Positions 8,034-16,445 of a stretch of 64,000 bases of DNA are shown here, in pieces (position 1 is the stretch's first letter; each line of letters begins with the position of its first letter). The position numbers and the translations under genes were made by a program. The notes under the pieces were generated by a model. That model searched no databases and was not told the origin of the DNA. It saw nothing but the letters and a program-made list of their open reading frames with translations. The stretch spans positions 372,001-436,000 of the forward strand of contig CAWGKC010000005.1 of the NCBI GenBank assembly GCA_963823105.1. The letters are read 5' to 3'. Source of the DNA: JAJYKC01 sp963823105. Its GTDB lineage: Bacteria; Acidobacteriota; Terriglobia; Bryobacterales; Bryobacteraceae.

Positions 8034-8609
8034 CTAGAAGTTCTCGAGGATGGCGCTGACGATGTCGCGGCCGACGTCGGCGGACAGCCGTTGAAGACCG
8101 GCGTTGCTTTCTTCGAAGTAAGCCTGCTGATCGACGCTGATTTCGTAGCGCTGCTTGAAGTCGAACGTGGGACGGCTGAAGAGGATGTCCTTGGTGGCGC
8201 GGTTGATGAGGCTCACCTGCATGGTGACGATCAATTGGATGGCGGTGGCGCGGCCGGTGCGCTGGTCGGCGATGACCGGAAAGGAGACATAGCTGATGAC
8301 GGCGCCGTTGAGCACGGCGTCGGCCTTGGTCTCGTCGGGGACCACCAGAAACCGGCCTCGGGAGATGAATTCGCGGCTGACGGATTGGGCCAGATAGTCG
8401 GTGAGCTTGTAGCGCACGGTGAGATTTTTGAACGGCGGAACGGCGATGGTTTGTATGTTTTTGGGGATGGTGTCGGCCGTGCCCGCGACATGGTAGCCGC
8501 ACCCGGTGAGAAGGAGGGGAACGAGCAGGGCCGCTCGCTTACGCGCGCGGCTCGGTACCCGATCGCGACTCGATACCGAGCCGCGCGCGTCAGCAAGCGG
8601 TGTTCTCAA
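8034..8609 (-). CDS. lptE: LPS-assembly lipoprotein LptE
   Basis: The mature region begins LLLTGCGYHVAGTADTIPKNIQTIAVPPFKNLTVRYKLTDYLAQSVSREFI, the LptE signature after a lipobox Cys (Cys37 if translated from the TTG at 8609). LptE plugs the LptD barrel in the outer membrane for LPS insertion. The N-terminus is odd: residues about 4-27 are encoded by the 70-base palindrome at 8531-8600, and no ATG precedes the signal peptide. Translation may begin at the TTG at 8609, which overlaps the stop of the upstream gene (TTGA). About 190 residues, within the family range. The neighbouring lipid A and phospholipid genes fit the role. Confidence 0.85.
   Translation of the reverse strand: MRTPLADARGSVSSRDRVPSRARKRAALLVPLLLTGCGYHVAGTADTIPKNIQTIAVPPFKNLTVRYKLTDYLAQSVSREFISRGRFLVVPDETKADAVLNGAVISYVSFPVIADQRTGRATAIQLIVTMQVSLINRATKDILFSRPTFDFKQRYEISVDQQAYFEESNAGLQRLSADVGRDIVSAILENF
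8531..8600. repeat. GC-rich palindrome inside the lptE 5' end (REP-like)
   Basis: Two 27-base arms (8531-8557 and 8574-8600) are reverse complements with only two mismatches, separated by a 16-base loop. The core of each arm is ACGCGCGCGGCTCGGTA. In the lptE frame it reads as LADARGSV...RVPSRARKR; I recall similar ADARGSV-like peptides in predicted acidobacterial proteins, which would fit a dispersed palindromic element that often ends up in gene edges. It supplies the positively charged start of the LptE signal peptide. It could also form a very stable mRNA hairpin at the lptE translation start. Confidence 0.75.
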
Positions 8610-9607
8610 CCTAAGCCGCCCAGTTCACGAACGACCTCCAGGGCGCTTTCGGCGGCGAGCCGCAGGTTGTCGCCGACGATCCAGAACCATGCGGCGTGAG
8701 GGTGATTGCGGTCGGGGGCGATGGAGCCAATGGCGATGCCGCTTTGCCCGGCGGCGCCGGCGTTGGTGGGCGGCTCCTCGTCGTCGGAGCGAACGTCGAT
8801 GCCGCCGCCGGAGAGCGCCGCGGCGAGAGTTTCGAGATTGGGAGAAATCTCAAACTCCACCCAGACCGGGAAACTGTAGCCGTGAAAGACGGGCGCCTGG
8901 ACGAGGCGCAGGGAGGGCATCGGCGAGGCCGGACCCCATGATAGAAGCGTGGCGAGGTTGCGCTCAATGCGCAATTCGATCGATTCGAGCTTGCGGGGCG
9001 CGTCTTCGCCGTACGCCGAAAGCAGATTGAAGGCGGCCTGCGCGTCGAAGATTTTCTTTTCCAGTTTTTGAAACGACAACAATCCGACCGTTTGCTTGTG
9101 CAATTCGTCGAGTCCGGCCTGGCCGCGCTCGCTGGCCGGCTCGAGCACCGTGACGACGGAGGAGCGGAAAGGTTGAATCGCATGCAGGCGGCGGAAGAAT
9201 AGCCCGAGCGCGATCGCGGCGGGGTGGGCGACGACGTGGAGACCGGTGGTGGAAGCGGGGCGGGCGGCGGTTTCAAGGGGCGGGCAGCGCAGGCGGGCGG
9301 ATGGGCGATCCTCCAACGCGCCGGTGGCGTCGATGACCGGGACAGCGCGGCGCCCGAGAAGTTCGAGGACTTTGCGGGAGGAAACCTCGCTTCCGGCGAG
9401 CAGCACGGCGGCCGCGCCGGCGAGAGATTCGGCGTCGAGTGAAAGCATGACGGCCGCCTCGCCTTCTTCTTCGACCAGGACGCGAGCTCCGGTTTCGCCG
9501 CCGGTGATGGGGCGCAGGCGGGCGCCGAATCCGGCATCCTTCAACACGTCGAGCAGTTCACGCCCAAGAAGCGTTTCGCCGCCCACGATGGCGAAGGGCT
9601 TAGCCAT
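8606..9607 (-). CDS. Aspartate-semialdehyde dehydrogenase-like protein without the catalytic cysteine
   Basis: A 333-residue protein with an Asd/ArgC-type fold: N-terminal nucleotide-binding region (FAIVGGETLLGRELLDVL), a mid-region VVTVLEPASERGQAGLDELHKQT that mirrors the VSGAGxAGxxEL segment of Asd, and the dimerisation domain. Where true Asd has the nucleophile motif Asn-Cys-Ser/Thr, this protein has VVAHPAAIALGL with no Cys. It is therefore unlikely to catalyse the reductive dephosphorylation of aspartyl phosphate. It overlaps pssA by 8 bases and lptE by a few, so it belongs to the envelope operon and may be a structural or binding paralogue. Confidence 0.8.
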   Translation of the reverse strand: MAKPFAIVGGETLLGRELLDVLKDAGFGARLRPITGGETGARVLVEEEGEAAVMLSLDAESLAGAAAVLLAGSEVSSRKVLELLGRRAVPVIDATGALEDRPSARLRCPPLETAARPASTTGLHVVAHPAAIALGLFFRRLHAIQPFRSSVVTVLEPASERGQAGLDELHKQTVGLLSFQKLEKKIFDAQAAFNLLSAYGEDAPRKLESIELRIERNLATLLSWGPASPMPSLRLVQAPVFHGYSFPVWVEFEISPNLETLAAALSGGGIDVRSDDEEPPTNAGAAGQSGIAIGSIAPDRNHPHAAWFWIVGDNLRLAAESALEVVRELGGLG

Positions 9608-10514
9608 TGGGCGGCTCCGCGGCGGGTTCGGGAAGCGGTTCGCGCGGCGGATTGCGGCGCGAGAAGCGGCGGCGGAGAATTCCTCCGGCGCGCAAGACGA
9701 TGCCCGAAGAGACGTAGGCGGCGGCCATGAGCAGAAGGACCGTTTGGCCGAAGTTCCAGATGAGATAGACGAAGCTTCCGAGCAGGACCAGGATGAGGGG
9801 CGAACGCGGTTGGAGGAGATTCAGCTCCTTGAAACTCGGGTAGCGCCAGGTGCTGACCATCAGGAACGAAAGCAGGGCCAGGAGACCGAGCCAAGCGGCG
9901 GAGAGCGGCCACCATTGCAGCGGAACGCAATCGGCGGCGTAGACGACGGCGGCGACGGCGGCGGCTCCGGCGGGAATGGGCAGGCCGACGAAATATTTGC
10001 GGTCCGGGCGGCCGGGGTTTTTGGGTTTGGGATTCGTTTGGACGTTGAAGCGAGCCAGGCGCGCGGCGCCGCAAAGGAGAAAGATAAACGCGATGAAATA
10101 GCCGGCGCGATGATCGTGGAGGAAGCCGCCGGGGATGACGAACTCGACGCCCCAGGCGTAGGCGAGCACGGCGGGGGCGATGCCAAACGCGATGACGTCG
10201 GCGAGCGAATCCATCTCGCGGCCGAAATCGCTGACGGTGTTCGTCATGCGCGCGATGCGGCCGTCGAGGCCGTCGAGCATCACGGCGAAGCCGATGGCTT
10301 TGGCGGCGGCGGCAAAGTCGGCATTGGGAGCGCCGCCGGTGTTTCCGGAGGACATCACGCCTTCAAAAGTCTTCAGGATGGCCAGGAAGCCGAGAAAAAG
10401 GTTGCCGGAGGTGAACAGAGTGGGCAGCACATAGGCGGCGCGGCGCGGCGGACGCTTGGCCCCGGCTTCGGAGGGGAGGCGGAAGGGCGGCTTGGGAAAA
10501 TTGAAACCGGACAT
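9600..10514 (-). CDS. pssA: CDP-diacylglycerol-serine O-phosphatidyltransferase
   Basis: A 304-residue membrane enzyme with the CDP-alcohol phosphotransferase motif, seen as DGLDGRIARMTNTVSDFGRE followed by MDSLAD (D-x2-DG-x2-AR-x8-G-x3-D-x3-D), whose Asp residues bind the metal ions. It transfers phosphatidyl from CDP-diacylglycerol to serine. About six to eight hydrophobic helices follow. It is 13 bases downstream of psd, which would decarboxylate its product to phosphatidylethanolamine. Confidence 0.93.
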   Translation of the reverse strand: MSGFNFPKPPFRLPSEAGAKRPPRRAAYVLPTLFTSGNLFLGFLAILKTFEGVMSSGNTGGAPNADFAAAAKAIGFAVMLDGLDGRIARMTNTVSDFGREMDSLADVIAFGIAPAVLAYAWGVEFVIPGGFLHDHRAGYFIAFIFLLCGAARLARFNVQTNPKPKNPGRPDRKYFVGLPIPAGAAAVAAVVYAADCVPLQWWPLSAAWLGLLALLSFLMVSTWRYPSFKELNLLQPRSPLILVLLGSFVYLIWNFGQTVLLLMAAAYVSSGIVLRAGGILRRRFSRRNPPREPLPEPAAEPPNG

Positions 10515-10527
10515 GGCGATGCGGGTT

Positions 10528-11133
10528 CTAATCCTTTCGCCGCGCCAGAACGCTGCTACCGGCCGAGACGCGTTCGCCGCGTTGGACGGCGATCTCCCAT
10601 TCCGGGCCGAACAGGACGTCGACGCGGGAGCCGAACTTGATCAGGCCGATGCGCTCCCCCGCGGCGACGGTTTCGCCGATCCGTTTCGAAAATACGATGC
10701 GGCGGGCGATCAAGCCGGCGATTTGCTTGAAGACGACGCGGACGCCGTCCTGGCCCTCGACCGTGACGACGTTTTGCTCGTTTTGGACGCTGGCCACATC
10801 GCGGCTGGCGACTAGGAATTTTCCCTGGTGGTATTCGGCGGCGGCGATTTTTCCGGCGATCGGGGAGCGGTTCACGTGGACGTCGAAAATATTCAGGAAC
10901 ACGCTGATGCGCGTGGCGGCGGGGCTTTCATTGGCGATGGCGACCACTTTGCCATCGGCCGGGGAAACGGCGACGCGGCCCGCTGGGACGGTACGGTCGG
11001 GATCGCGAAAAAAGTAGAGACAGAACGCGCCCAAAACGTATAGAGGGATTCCCAGCGGGATCGAGGTGAAATAGGACACGGCGAGGCCGGCGACGGTGAA
11101 TGCGAGGGCGTAATAGTATCCGTCGGCGACCAT
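10528..11133 (-). CDS. psd: Phosphatidylserine decarboxylase proenzyme
   Basis: A 201-residue protein of the short PSD type. Two N-terminal hydrophobic segments (YYYALAFTVAGLAVSYF and LGIPLYVLGAFCLYFF) anchor it; then FFRDPDRTVP, VSPADGKVV, FLNIFDVHVNRSPI and the C-terminal IKFGSRVDVLFGPE. The Gly-Ser in FGS is the self-cleavage site that makes the pyruvoyl cofactor. It acts after PssA in phosphatidylethanolamine synthesis and appears to be first in the psd-pssA-Asd-like-lptE-holA run. Confidence 0.93.
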   Translation of the reverse strand: MVADGYYYALAFTVAGLAVSYFTSIPLGIPLYVLGAFCLYFFRDPDRTVPAGRVAVSPADGKVVAIANESPAATRISVFLNIFDVHVNRSPIAGKIAAAEYHQGKFLVASRDVASVQNEQNVVTVEGQDGVRVVFKQIAGLIARRIVFSKRIGETVAAGERIGLIKFGSRVDVLFGPEWEIAVQRGERVSAGSSVLARRKD

Positions 11134-11161
11134 GGTTCAACGCCATTGTCTCATGCGGGGC

Positions 11162-12307
11162 TTAGGCAAGACCGTCGGCGGCGAGAAGCGCGAGCAGGGC
11201 GGCGCGGTCGGCGATGCGGTGTACGAGGATGCTTTCGTGATTGGCATGCGCGCCTTCCCCGACGCCGCCCAGCCCGTCCAGCGTGGGAACGCCGAGCGCG
11301 GCGGAGAAATTGCCGTCGGAGCCGCCGCCGGTGGACGATTCCTCGATCTCGACGCCCATCGCCGCGGCGAGCGTTTTGGCGCGGGCGAACAGTTTCCGGA
11401 CGCCGGCCGTGCGTTCCATCGGCGGGCGATTCAGGCCGCCGGCGATTTCGATGGAGCAGCGCCGGTCGTGCGGTTTAAGCGCGCGGAATTTGCGCTCCAG
11501 CGCCGGCGCGTCTTTCAGCCGGGCGATGCGGATGTCCACTTCGGCGCGGGCCTCCGCGGCGACGACATTGGTGCGGGTTCCCCCGGAGACGACGCCGGGA
11601 TTCACCGTGACGCCGCGCTTGATGTCGGTGAAGCTGGCGATGCGTTCGAGCTGGCGGGCGAGCTCCAGGACGGCGCTGGCGCCACTCGAAAAATCGACGC
11701 CCGCATGGGAAGCTAGGCCGTGGACGGTGACGGTAAAATCGCCGACGCCTTTACGCGCCGTTTTGAGCTTGCCTTCCATCCCGGTGCCGGGTTCGAGGAC
11801 CAGGACGGCGTCGCTGTGGCGGGCGGCGTCTTCGGTGAGCGGGCGGGAGGATTCGCTGCCCACTTCTTCGTCGGAATTGATCTGCAGGACAACCTTCCGC
11901 GGCACGGGAATTTCCAGCTCGCGCAGCGCGCGCATGGCGAACAGGAAAAACGCGATGCCGGATTTCATGTCCAGGACGCCGGGACCCCACAGACGGCCCT
12001 TGGTGTGGCGGAACGGCATGGATCGAAGCGTACCCATCGGCCAGACGGTGTCGGAATGGGCGAGCGCGAGGATTTGACCGGATTTTTTCGCGCCGGGAAG
12101 CGAAAACTCGCAGCGCAGATGCTTGCCGAATTTCCCGCCGGGGAACGTCTTCACCTTGCCGATCGATTCCATTTTCGAGGCGGCGAGATCGACGAAGCGG
12201 TTCACCGCGGCCGGATTGTCGCTGGGCGATTCACACTCGACGAATTCGCGGAGGGTCGAGATAATTTCGGGTTGGCGGGATTTTAAAAACGAAAGAACGG
12301 AAGGCAT
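11162..12307 (-). CDS. M20 family metallopeptidase (carboxypeptidase G2-like)
   Basis: A 381-residue cytosolic-looking protein with the M20 dinuclear zinc motifs: ALAHSDTVWPMGTL (metal His and catalytic Asp), GVLDMKSG (bridging Asp), NSDEEVGSESS (catalytic Glu pair) and LEPGTG. The bacterial dimerisation domain lies at about residues 190-300. Members cleave C-terminal glutamate or small peptides; the exact substrate is not evident. It is divergent from fabZ, with a 32-base gap that contains the shared promoter region. Confidence 0.88.
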   Translation of the reverse strand: MPSVLSFLKSRQPEIISTLREFVECESPSDNPAAVNRFVDLAASKMESIGKVKTFPGGKFGKHLRCEFSLPGAKKSGQILALAHSDTVWPMGTLRSMPFRHTKGRLWGPGVLDMKSGIAFFLFAMRALRELEIPVPRKVVLQINSDEEVGSESSRPLTEDAARHSDAVLVLEPGTGMEGKLKTARKGVGDFTVTVHGLASHAGVDFSSGASAVLELARQLERIASFTDIKRGVTVNPGVVSGGTRTNVVAAEARAEVDIRIARLKDAPALERKFRALKPHDRRCSIEIAGGLNRPPMERTAGVRKLFARAKTLAAAMGVEIEESSTGGGSDGNFSAALGVPTLDGLGGVGEGAHANHESILVHRIADRAALLALLAADGLA

Positions 12308-12311
12308 CGCC

Positions 12312-12320
12312 TGTTATAAT
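12312..12320 (+). promoter_or_regulatory. Extended -10 promoter for fabZ (TG-T-TATAAT)
   Basis: The sequence TG at 12312-12313 and TATAAT at 12315-12320 is a perfect extended -10 hexamer, only 20 bases before the fabZ ATG. No good -35 is at the expected distance, as is usual for extended -10 promoters. Transcription would start near 12327, leaving a leader of about 13 bases without a ribosome binding site. The central TTATAA is symmetric, so the divergent peptidase gene may share it. Confidence 0.6.
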
Positions 12321-12339
12321 AGCGATTCGTTTTAACATC

Positions 12340-12810
12340 ATGCCCATTCTGGACATACAAGCCATCCGCGATATCCTTCCGCACCGTTATCCGATGCTGC
12401 TGGTGGACGCGGTGATCGAGCTCGAGGCGGAGCGCATCGTCGGCATCAAGAACGTCACCGCGAACGAGCCGTTTTTCGTGGGACATTTTCCGGATTTTCC
12501 GGTGATGCCGGGCGTGCTGATCGTCGAGGCGATGGCGCAGGTGGCGGGCATTCTGGTGCTGTCTTCCATTCCGGACCGCAAGAGCAAGCTGGTCTTACTG
12601 GCCTCGATCGAGGAGGCGAAATTCCGCCGCCCGGTGCTTCCAGGGCATCAGCTTCGCATCGAAATGAAAGTGACGCGGCGCAAGGCGACAGTGGCCAAAA
12701 TGCACGGGACGGCGACGGTGGAAGGGAACATCGTGGCCGAGGCGGAGATGATGTGCAAGCTGGCCGAGAGATCGCCGGAGCCGGTGGAAGCGGGAGCGGC
12801 CGTTCGGTAG
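12340..12810 (+). CDS. fabZ: 3-hydroxyacyl-ACP dehydratase FabZ
   Basis: A 156-residue hot-dog fold enzyme with ILPHRYPMLLVD, the catalytic His in FFVGHFPDFPVMPGV and the Glu in EAMAQ. It dehydrates 3-hydroxyacyl-ACP in fatty acid synthesis and competes with LpxA for 3-hydroxyacyl-ACP, which explains the common fabZ-lpxA gene order found here. The C-terminus (EPVEAGAAVR) is slightly longer than usual. It is the first gene of the lipid A operon, 9 bases before lpxA. Confidence 0.95.
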   Translation: MPILDIQAIRDILPHRYPMLLVDAVIELEAERIVGIKNVTANEPFFVGHFPDFPVMPGVLIVEAMAQVAGILVLSSIPDRKSKLVLLASIEEAKFRRPVLPGHQLRIEMKVTRRKATVAKMHGTATVEGNIVAEAEMMCKLAERSPEPVEAGAAVR

Positions 12811-12819
12811 CGGGCGGTT

Positions 12820-13596
12820 ATGGCGATCCACTCCACCGCCATCGTAGACGCCTCCGCACAGATCGCCGCAACCGCCGAAATCGGGCCGTATTGCATCGTC
12901 GGGGCCGATGTGACGATCGGCGCAGGGACGCGTTTGATGGGGCATGTTTCGATGGAAGGGCCGCTCGAAATCGGCGAGGGCAACGTGTTCTTTCCCTACT
13001 CGAGCGTCGGCATGGCGCCGCAGGATCTGAAGTACGAAGGCGAGCGGTCCGCAACGCGCATCGGGGATCGCAACCGCATCCGGGAGTTCGTGACGATCCA
13101 TCGCGGGACTCGCGGCGGCGGGATGCTGACCCGCATCGGAAGCGACAATTTGTTGATGGCCTACGTTCACGTCGCGCACGACGTGCAAATCGGGGACCGG
13201 ACGGTGTTGGCCAACGGAGTCACGTTCGGAGGGCATGTCCAGGTAGAGGATTGGGCGGTGATCGGGGCGTTCAGCGGCGTGCATCAGTTTTGCCGCGTGG
13301 GCCGGCACGCGATCATCGGCGGCTACAGCGTGATCACCCAGGACGTGCTGCCTTTTTCGACCACCGTGAGTCCGCGCGAGGTGAAAGTGTTCGGCGCGAA
13401 CAAGACCGGCCTGGAGCGGCGCGGATTCGCGGCGGAGACGATCGACGGATTGCAAAAGGCGTTTCGGTTGTTGGGCGATCCGAAGCTGAATACGTCGCAG
13501 GCGACGGAGCGCATTCTGGCGGAAGTGGCGGAAAGCCCCGAACGCGACGAGTTGCTGCGATTTTTGAAATCGTCCGGACGCGGCTGCATTAAATGA
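12820..13596 (+). CDS. lpxA: Acyl-ACP--UDP-N-acetylglucosamine O-acyltransferase
   Basis: A 258-residue left-handed beta-helix protein built of hexapeptide repeats (STAIVDASAQIAATAEIG...), with the catalytic His in YVHVAHDVQIGD and the substrate-binding segment GVTFGGHVQVEDWAVIGAFSGVHQF. It adds the 3-hydroxyacyl chain to UDP-GlcNAc, the first step of lipid A synthesis. Its stop overlaps the lpxI start by 4 bases, indicating translational coupling. Confidence 0.95.
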   Translation: MAIHSTAIVDASAQIAATAEIGPYCIVGADVTIGAGTRLMGHVSMEGPLEIGEGNVFFPYSSVGMAPQDLKYEGERSATRIGDRNRIREFVTIHRGTRGGGMLTRIGSDNLLMAYVHVAHDVQIGDRTVLANGVTFGGHVQVEDWAVIGAFSGVHQFCRVGRHAIIGGYSVITQDVLPFSTTVSPREVKVFGANKTGLERRGFAAETIDGLQKAFRLLGDPKLNTSQATERILAEVAESPERDELLRFLKSSGRGCIK

Positions 13597-14415
13597 AGAA
13601 GAAGTACGGGTTAATCGCCGGCAACGGGCGGTTTCCGTTGCTGGCGCTGGAGGCGGCGCGCGGGATGGGCCACGAGGTGGTGGCGATCGCCATACGCGAA
13701 GAAGCGGCGGCGGAGGTGGAAGCGGCGGCGGCCAGGTGCTACTGGATCTCGCTGGGCGAGTTGAGCCGGCTGATCGAGATCCTCAAATCCGAGGGGATCG
13801 AAGAAGTGGCGATGGCGGGCCAGGTGAAGCACGCGAGTATTTTCTCGACCATCCGGCCGGATTGGCGGCTGGTCAAGCTGCTGGCGTCGCTGCCGGCGCG
13901 CAATACGGACGCGCTGATCGGCGGCGTGGTGGGACTGCTCGAATCGGAAGGGATCCGGTTGGTCGATTCGACCCTGCTGTTGAAGCCGCTGTTGGCCGGC
14001 GTCGGGACCTTGACGAAGCGCAAGCCGAACGCGGAGGAAGAGAAAGACGTAAAGTACGGCCGGCGAATCGCCAACGCGCTTTCGGGACTGGACGTGGGCC
14101 AAAGCGTCGCGATCTGCGAACGCGCCTGCGTGGCGGTGGAGGCGATGGAGGGCACGGACGCGATGTTGCGGCGGGCGGCGGCGCTGGTGAACGGGCGGCC
14201 GCTGCGCCTGGTGAAGGCTTCGCGCCGCAGGGGGCACTTGCTGTTCGACGTTCCGGTGGCCGGAGTGGATACCATCGGGGTGATGCGCGAAACGGGCGCG
14301 ACGATTCTGGCCGTGGATGCGGGCCGGACGTTGCTGCTCGACCGCGAAGAAACGATCGCCCGCGCCAACGAGAGTCGGGATTTGCATCGCCGGTTACGAG
14401 CCGGCGGAGGAGTAA
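13593..14415 (+). CDS. lpxI: UDP-2,3-diacylglucosamine pyrophosphatase LpxI, frameshifted at 14375
   Basis: The sequence KYGLIAGNGRFPLLALEAARGMGHEVVAIAIREEA is the N-terminal LpxI domain; the C-terminal domain has GVDTIGVMRETGATILAVDAGRTLLLDREE. LpxI hydrolyses UDP-2,3-diacylglucosamine to lipid X, replacing LpxH. The frame breaks near the end: removing T14375 gives ...IARANESGICIAGYEPAEE and a stop at 14415, the length expected (about 273 residues). Without that correction the frame runs 300 bases into the next gene as low-complexity Arg/Gly. The stop then lies 3 bases before the next start. Confidence 0.88.
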
Positions 14416-14418
14416 ACA

Positions 14419-15379
14419 TTGTCCGCGATTCGAACCGCCGTCGTCGGTGTGGGCGCTTTTGGAAGAAACCATGTGCGCGTGCTGCGCAACTCGGTGTACG
14501 CGGAACTGGCCGGCGTTTTCGATCTCGACCGGGACCGCGCGGCGGCGGTGGTGGAGGGCGCGTGCCCGGTGTTCGCCAGCGTGGAGGAGTTGATCGAGAA
14601 GGGCGGAGTTCAGCGCGGCCGTGGTTGCGGTTCCCACGTCGGCCCACGCGGAGGTGGGGTGCCGATTGCTCGAAGCGGGCATCGACGTTCTGGTGGAAAA
14701 ACCGATCGCCATGAACGCGGCGGAGGGTCGCAGGCTGATCGAAGCGGCGGAGCGTGGCGGGCGCGTTCTCCAAGTAGGGCATCTGGAGCGCTACAACCCG
14801 GCGATCGTCGCGTTGAAGGCGATGACGCGGCAGCCGTTGTTTTTCGAAATTCACCGGCTGAGCGTGTTTTCACCGCGCAGCCTGGACGTGGACGTGGTGC
14901 TGGATCTGATGATCCACGATATCGACATCGTGCTGGATCTGACCGGCGAGAGGCCGGAGGAGATCCGGGCGGCGGGGCTGTCGATTCTGTCGGGCAAAGT
15001 GGACATCGCTAACGTCAGGCTGGCGTTTCCGGGCGGTTGCGTAGCGAATCTGACGGCGAGCCGGGTTTCGACCGAGCGCGTGCGGAAGCTGCGCCTGTTT
15101 CAGCCGCATCAATATATTTCCGTCGATTATCAGCGGCAGGACGCGGTGGCGTTCACGGTGGGCCAGGGCCGGCAGATCGGGTTTGAGACGCTCGCCGTGA
15201 CGCACGAGGAGCCGCTGCGGCGGGAAGTGGAATCGTTCCTGGAGTGCGTGGCGGCGCGCAGCCGGCCGCTGGTAACGGGCGGGCAGGCGCTGGCGGCGCT
15301 GGAAGTGGCGGCGGCGATCCTTGGTAAGATTGAGGAACATACGAGGTTGGTGGCCAGTCACCTTTCGCCGCAAAGGTGA
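14419..15379 (+). CDS. Gfo/Idh/MocA family oxidoreductase of the lipid A operon, frameshifted at 14614
   Basis: The start is a TTG at 14419, supported by GGAGGAG six bases upstream. Residues 1-65 form the Rossmann start (TAVVGVGAFGRNHVRVLRN). One extra base at about 14614 breaks the frame; downstream it continues AVVAVPTSAHAEVGCRLLEAG, then VLVEKPIAMNAAEG (the EKP motif with the catalytic Lys) and HDIDIVLDLTGE. Corrected length is about 319 residues. A family member next to lpxA in Acidithiobacillus (GnnA) oxidises the 3-OH of UDP-GlcNAc for amide-linked lipid A. The location here suggests a similar sugar nucleotide role, but no GnnB-type aminotransferase is adjacent. Confidence 0.82.
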
Positions 15380-15433
15380 AGCGGGAATAGGCAACCTTCG
15401 GCGGATAGGAAGCGTCCTCATTTTTCAGCCCAC

Positions 15434-16445
15434 ATGAAACCTCAGGCAGATGATTCTCTCAATCTGCTGCTTACGCTCGAACAGCCGGGCCAGGAGCGCT
15501 TGTTCCGCGCGGGCGCCGGCTCGATCGCCGTCCACCTCGTTTTTGGCTTTTTCTTTCTGCTGATGCTGCGCCTGGATGCGTCCAGGCCGCCGGCGCAGGC
15601 CATTCCCGAGGACGATTTACGAAAATTTACGCCACTGGTGGACCCGCCGATGCACATGACGCAGCCGGAGCCGAACGTCAACAAGCCGAGCCTGGAGGTG
15701 AACCTCCAAAGTCTATTATCGAGACCGCAGCCGAACGCCGCGCCCGCGCACATGCGTTTCCGGGCGCCGCAACCGGTGCAGACGCCGGGGCCGGCGGTTC
15801 CGACGATCGCGCCGCCGCCGAATATCGAGACGGCGTTGAAGAGCCCCGGTGCCGGCGCTAGGGACGCCGAACGTTCCTCTTCCTCCACCGGCGACGAAGG
15901 CCGAGCAGCCGAAGTTGGCGTTCGAAACGCCGGGGAGCGCATCGGGCAAGCCGCTGGGCGGGAGTTTGCCGAAGATCGAACTGCCCAGAACGAGCGTGGA
16001 CGAGGCGATTAAAGGAATCGCGCGAAGCGGCGGAGGAGGGGGCGTGGTGGTCGGCGACGCCGACGATATGGGGCCGTCCGATCCTCTGCATCCGACGCCG
16101 CAGAAGAGCCGCAGTTCGAGCCAACTGGAGTTGCTAAGCGATCCGAAGGGCGTGGATTTCCGGCCTTATTTGGTGCAAGTGCTGGCGGCGGTGCGGCGCA
16201 ATTGGTTCGCGGTGATTCCGGAGAGCGCGCGGATGGGGCGCCGCGGGCGGGTGCAGATCCAGTTCGCGATTTCCCACGACGGCAACGTGCCGAAGCTGGT
16301 GATTTCGTCGCCTTCGGGGGCGGACGCGCTGGACCGCGCGGCGGTGGCCAGCATCAGCGCATCGAATCCGTTTCCGCCGCTGCCGCCGCAGTTTCACGGC
16401 AACGAAGTAAGGCTCCAGCTTTCGTTCCGCTACAACACGAATTAG
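15434..16445 (+). CDS. TonB C-terminal domain energy transducer, frameshifted near 15845
   Basis: The N-terminal part has one membrane segment (SIAVHLVFGFFFLLMLRL) and a long Pro-rich periplasmic linker. One extra C in the CCCC run at 15844-15847 shifts the frame; the second part (PVPALGTPNVPLPPPATKAEQPKL...) leads to a TonB domain with FRPYLVQVLAAVRRNWFAVIPESARMGRRGRVQIQFAISHDG. Corrected length about 336 residues. It would couple inner-membrane energy to TonB-dependent outer-membrane receptors such as the one at 63145. It ends tail-to-tail with the deacetylase gene, sharing 4 bases. Confidence 0.85.

Noticed and set aside
13593..14714. LpxI with a 100-residue C-terminal extension
   Set aside because: The extension is low-complexity Arg/Gly from reading the Gfo/Idh gene in the wrong frame; dropping T14375 gives the normal LpxI end.
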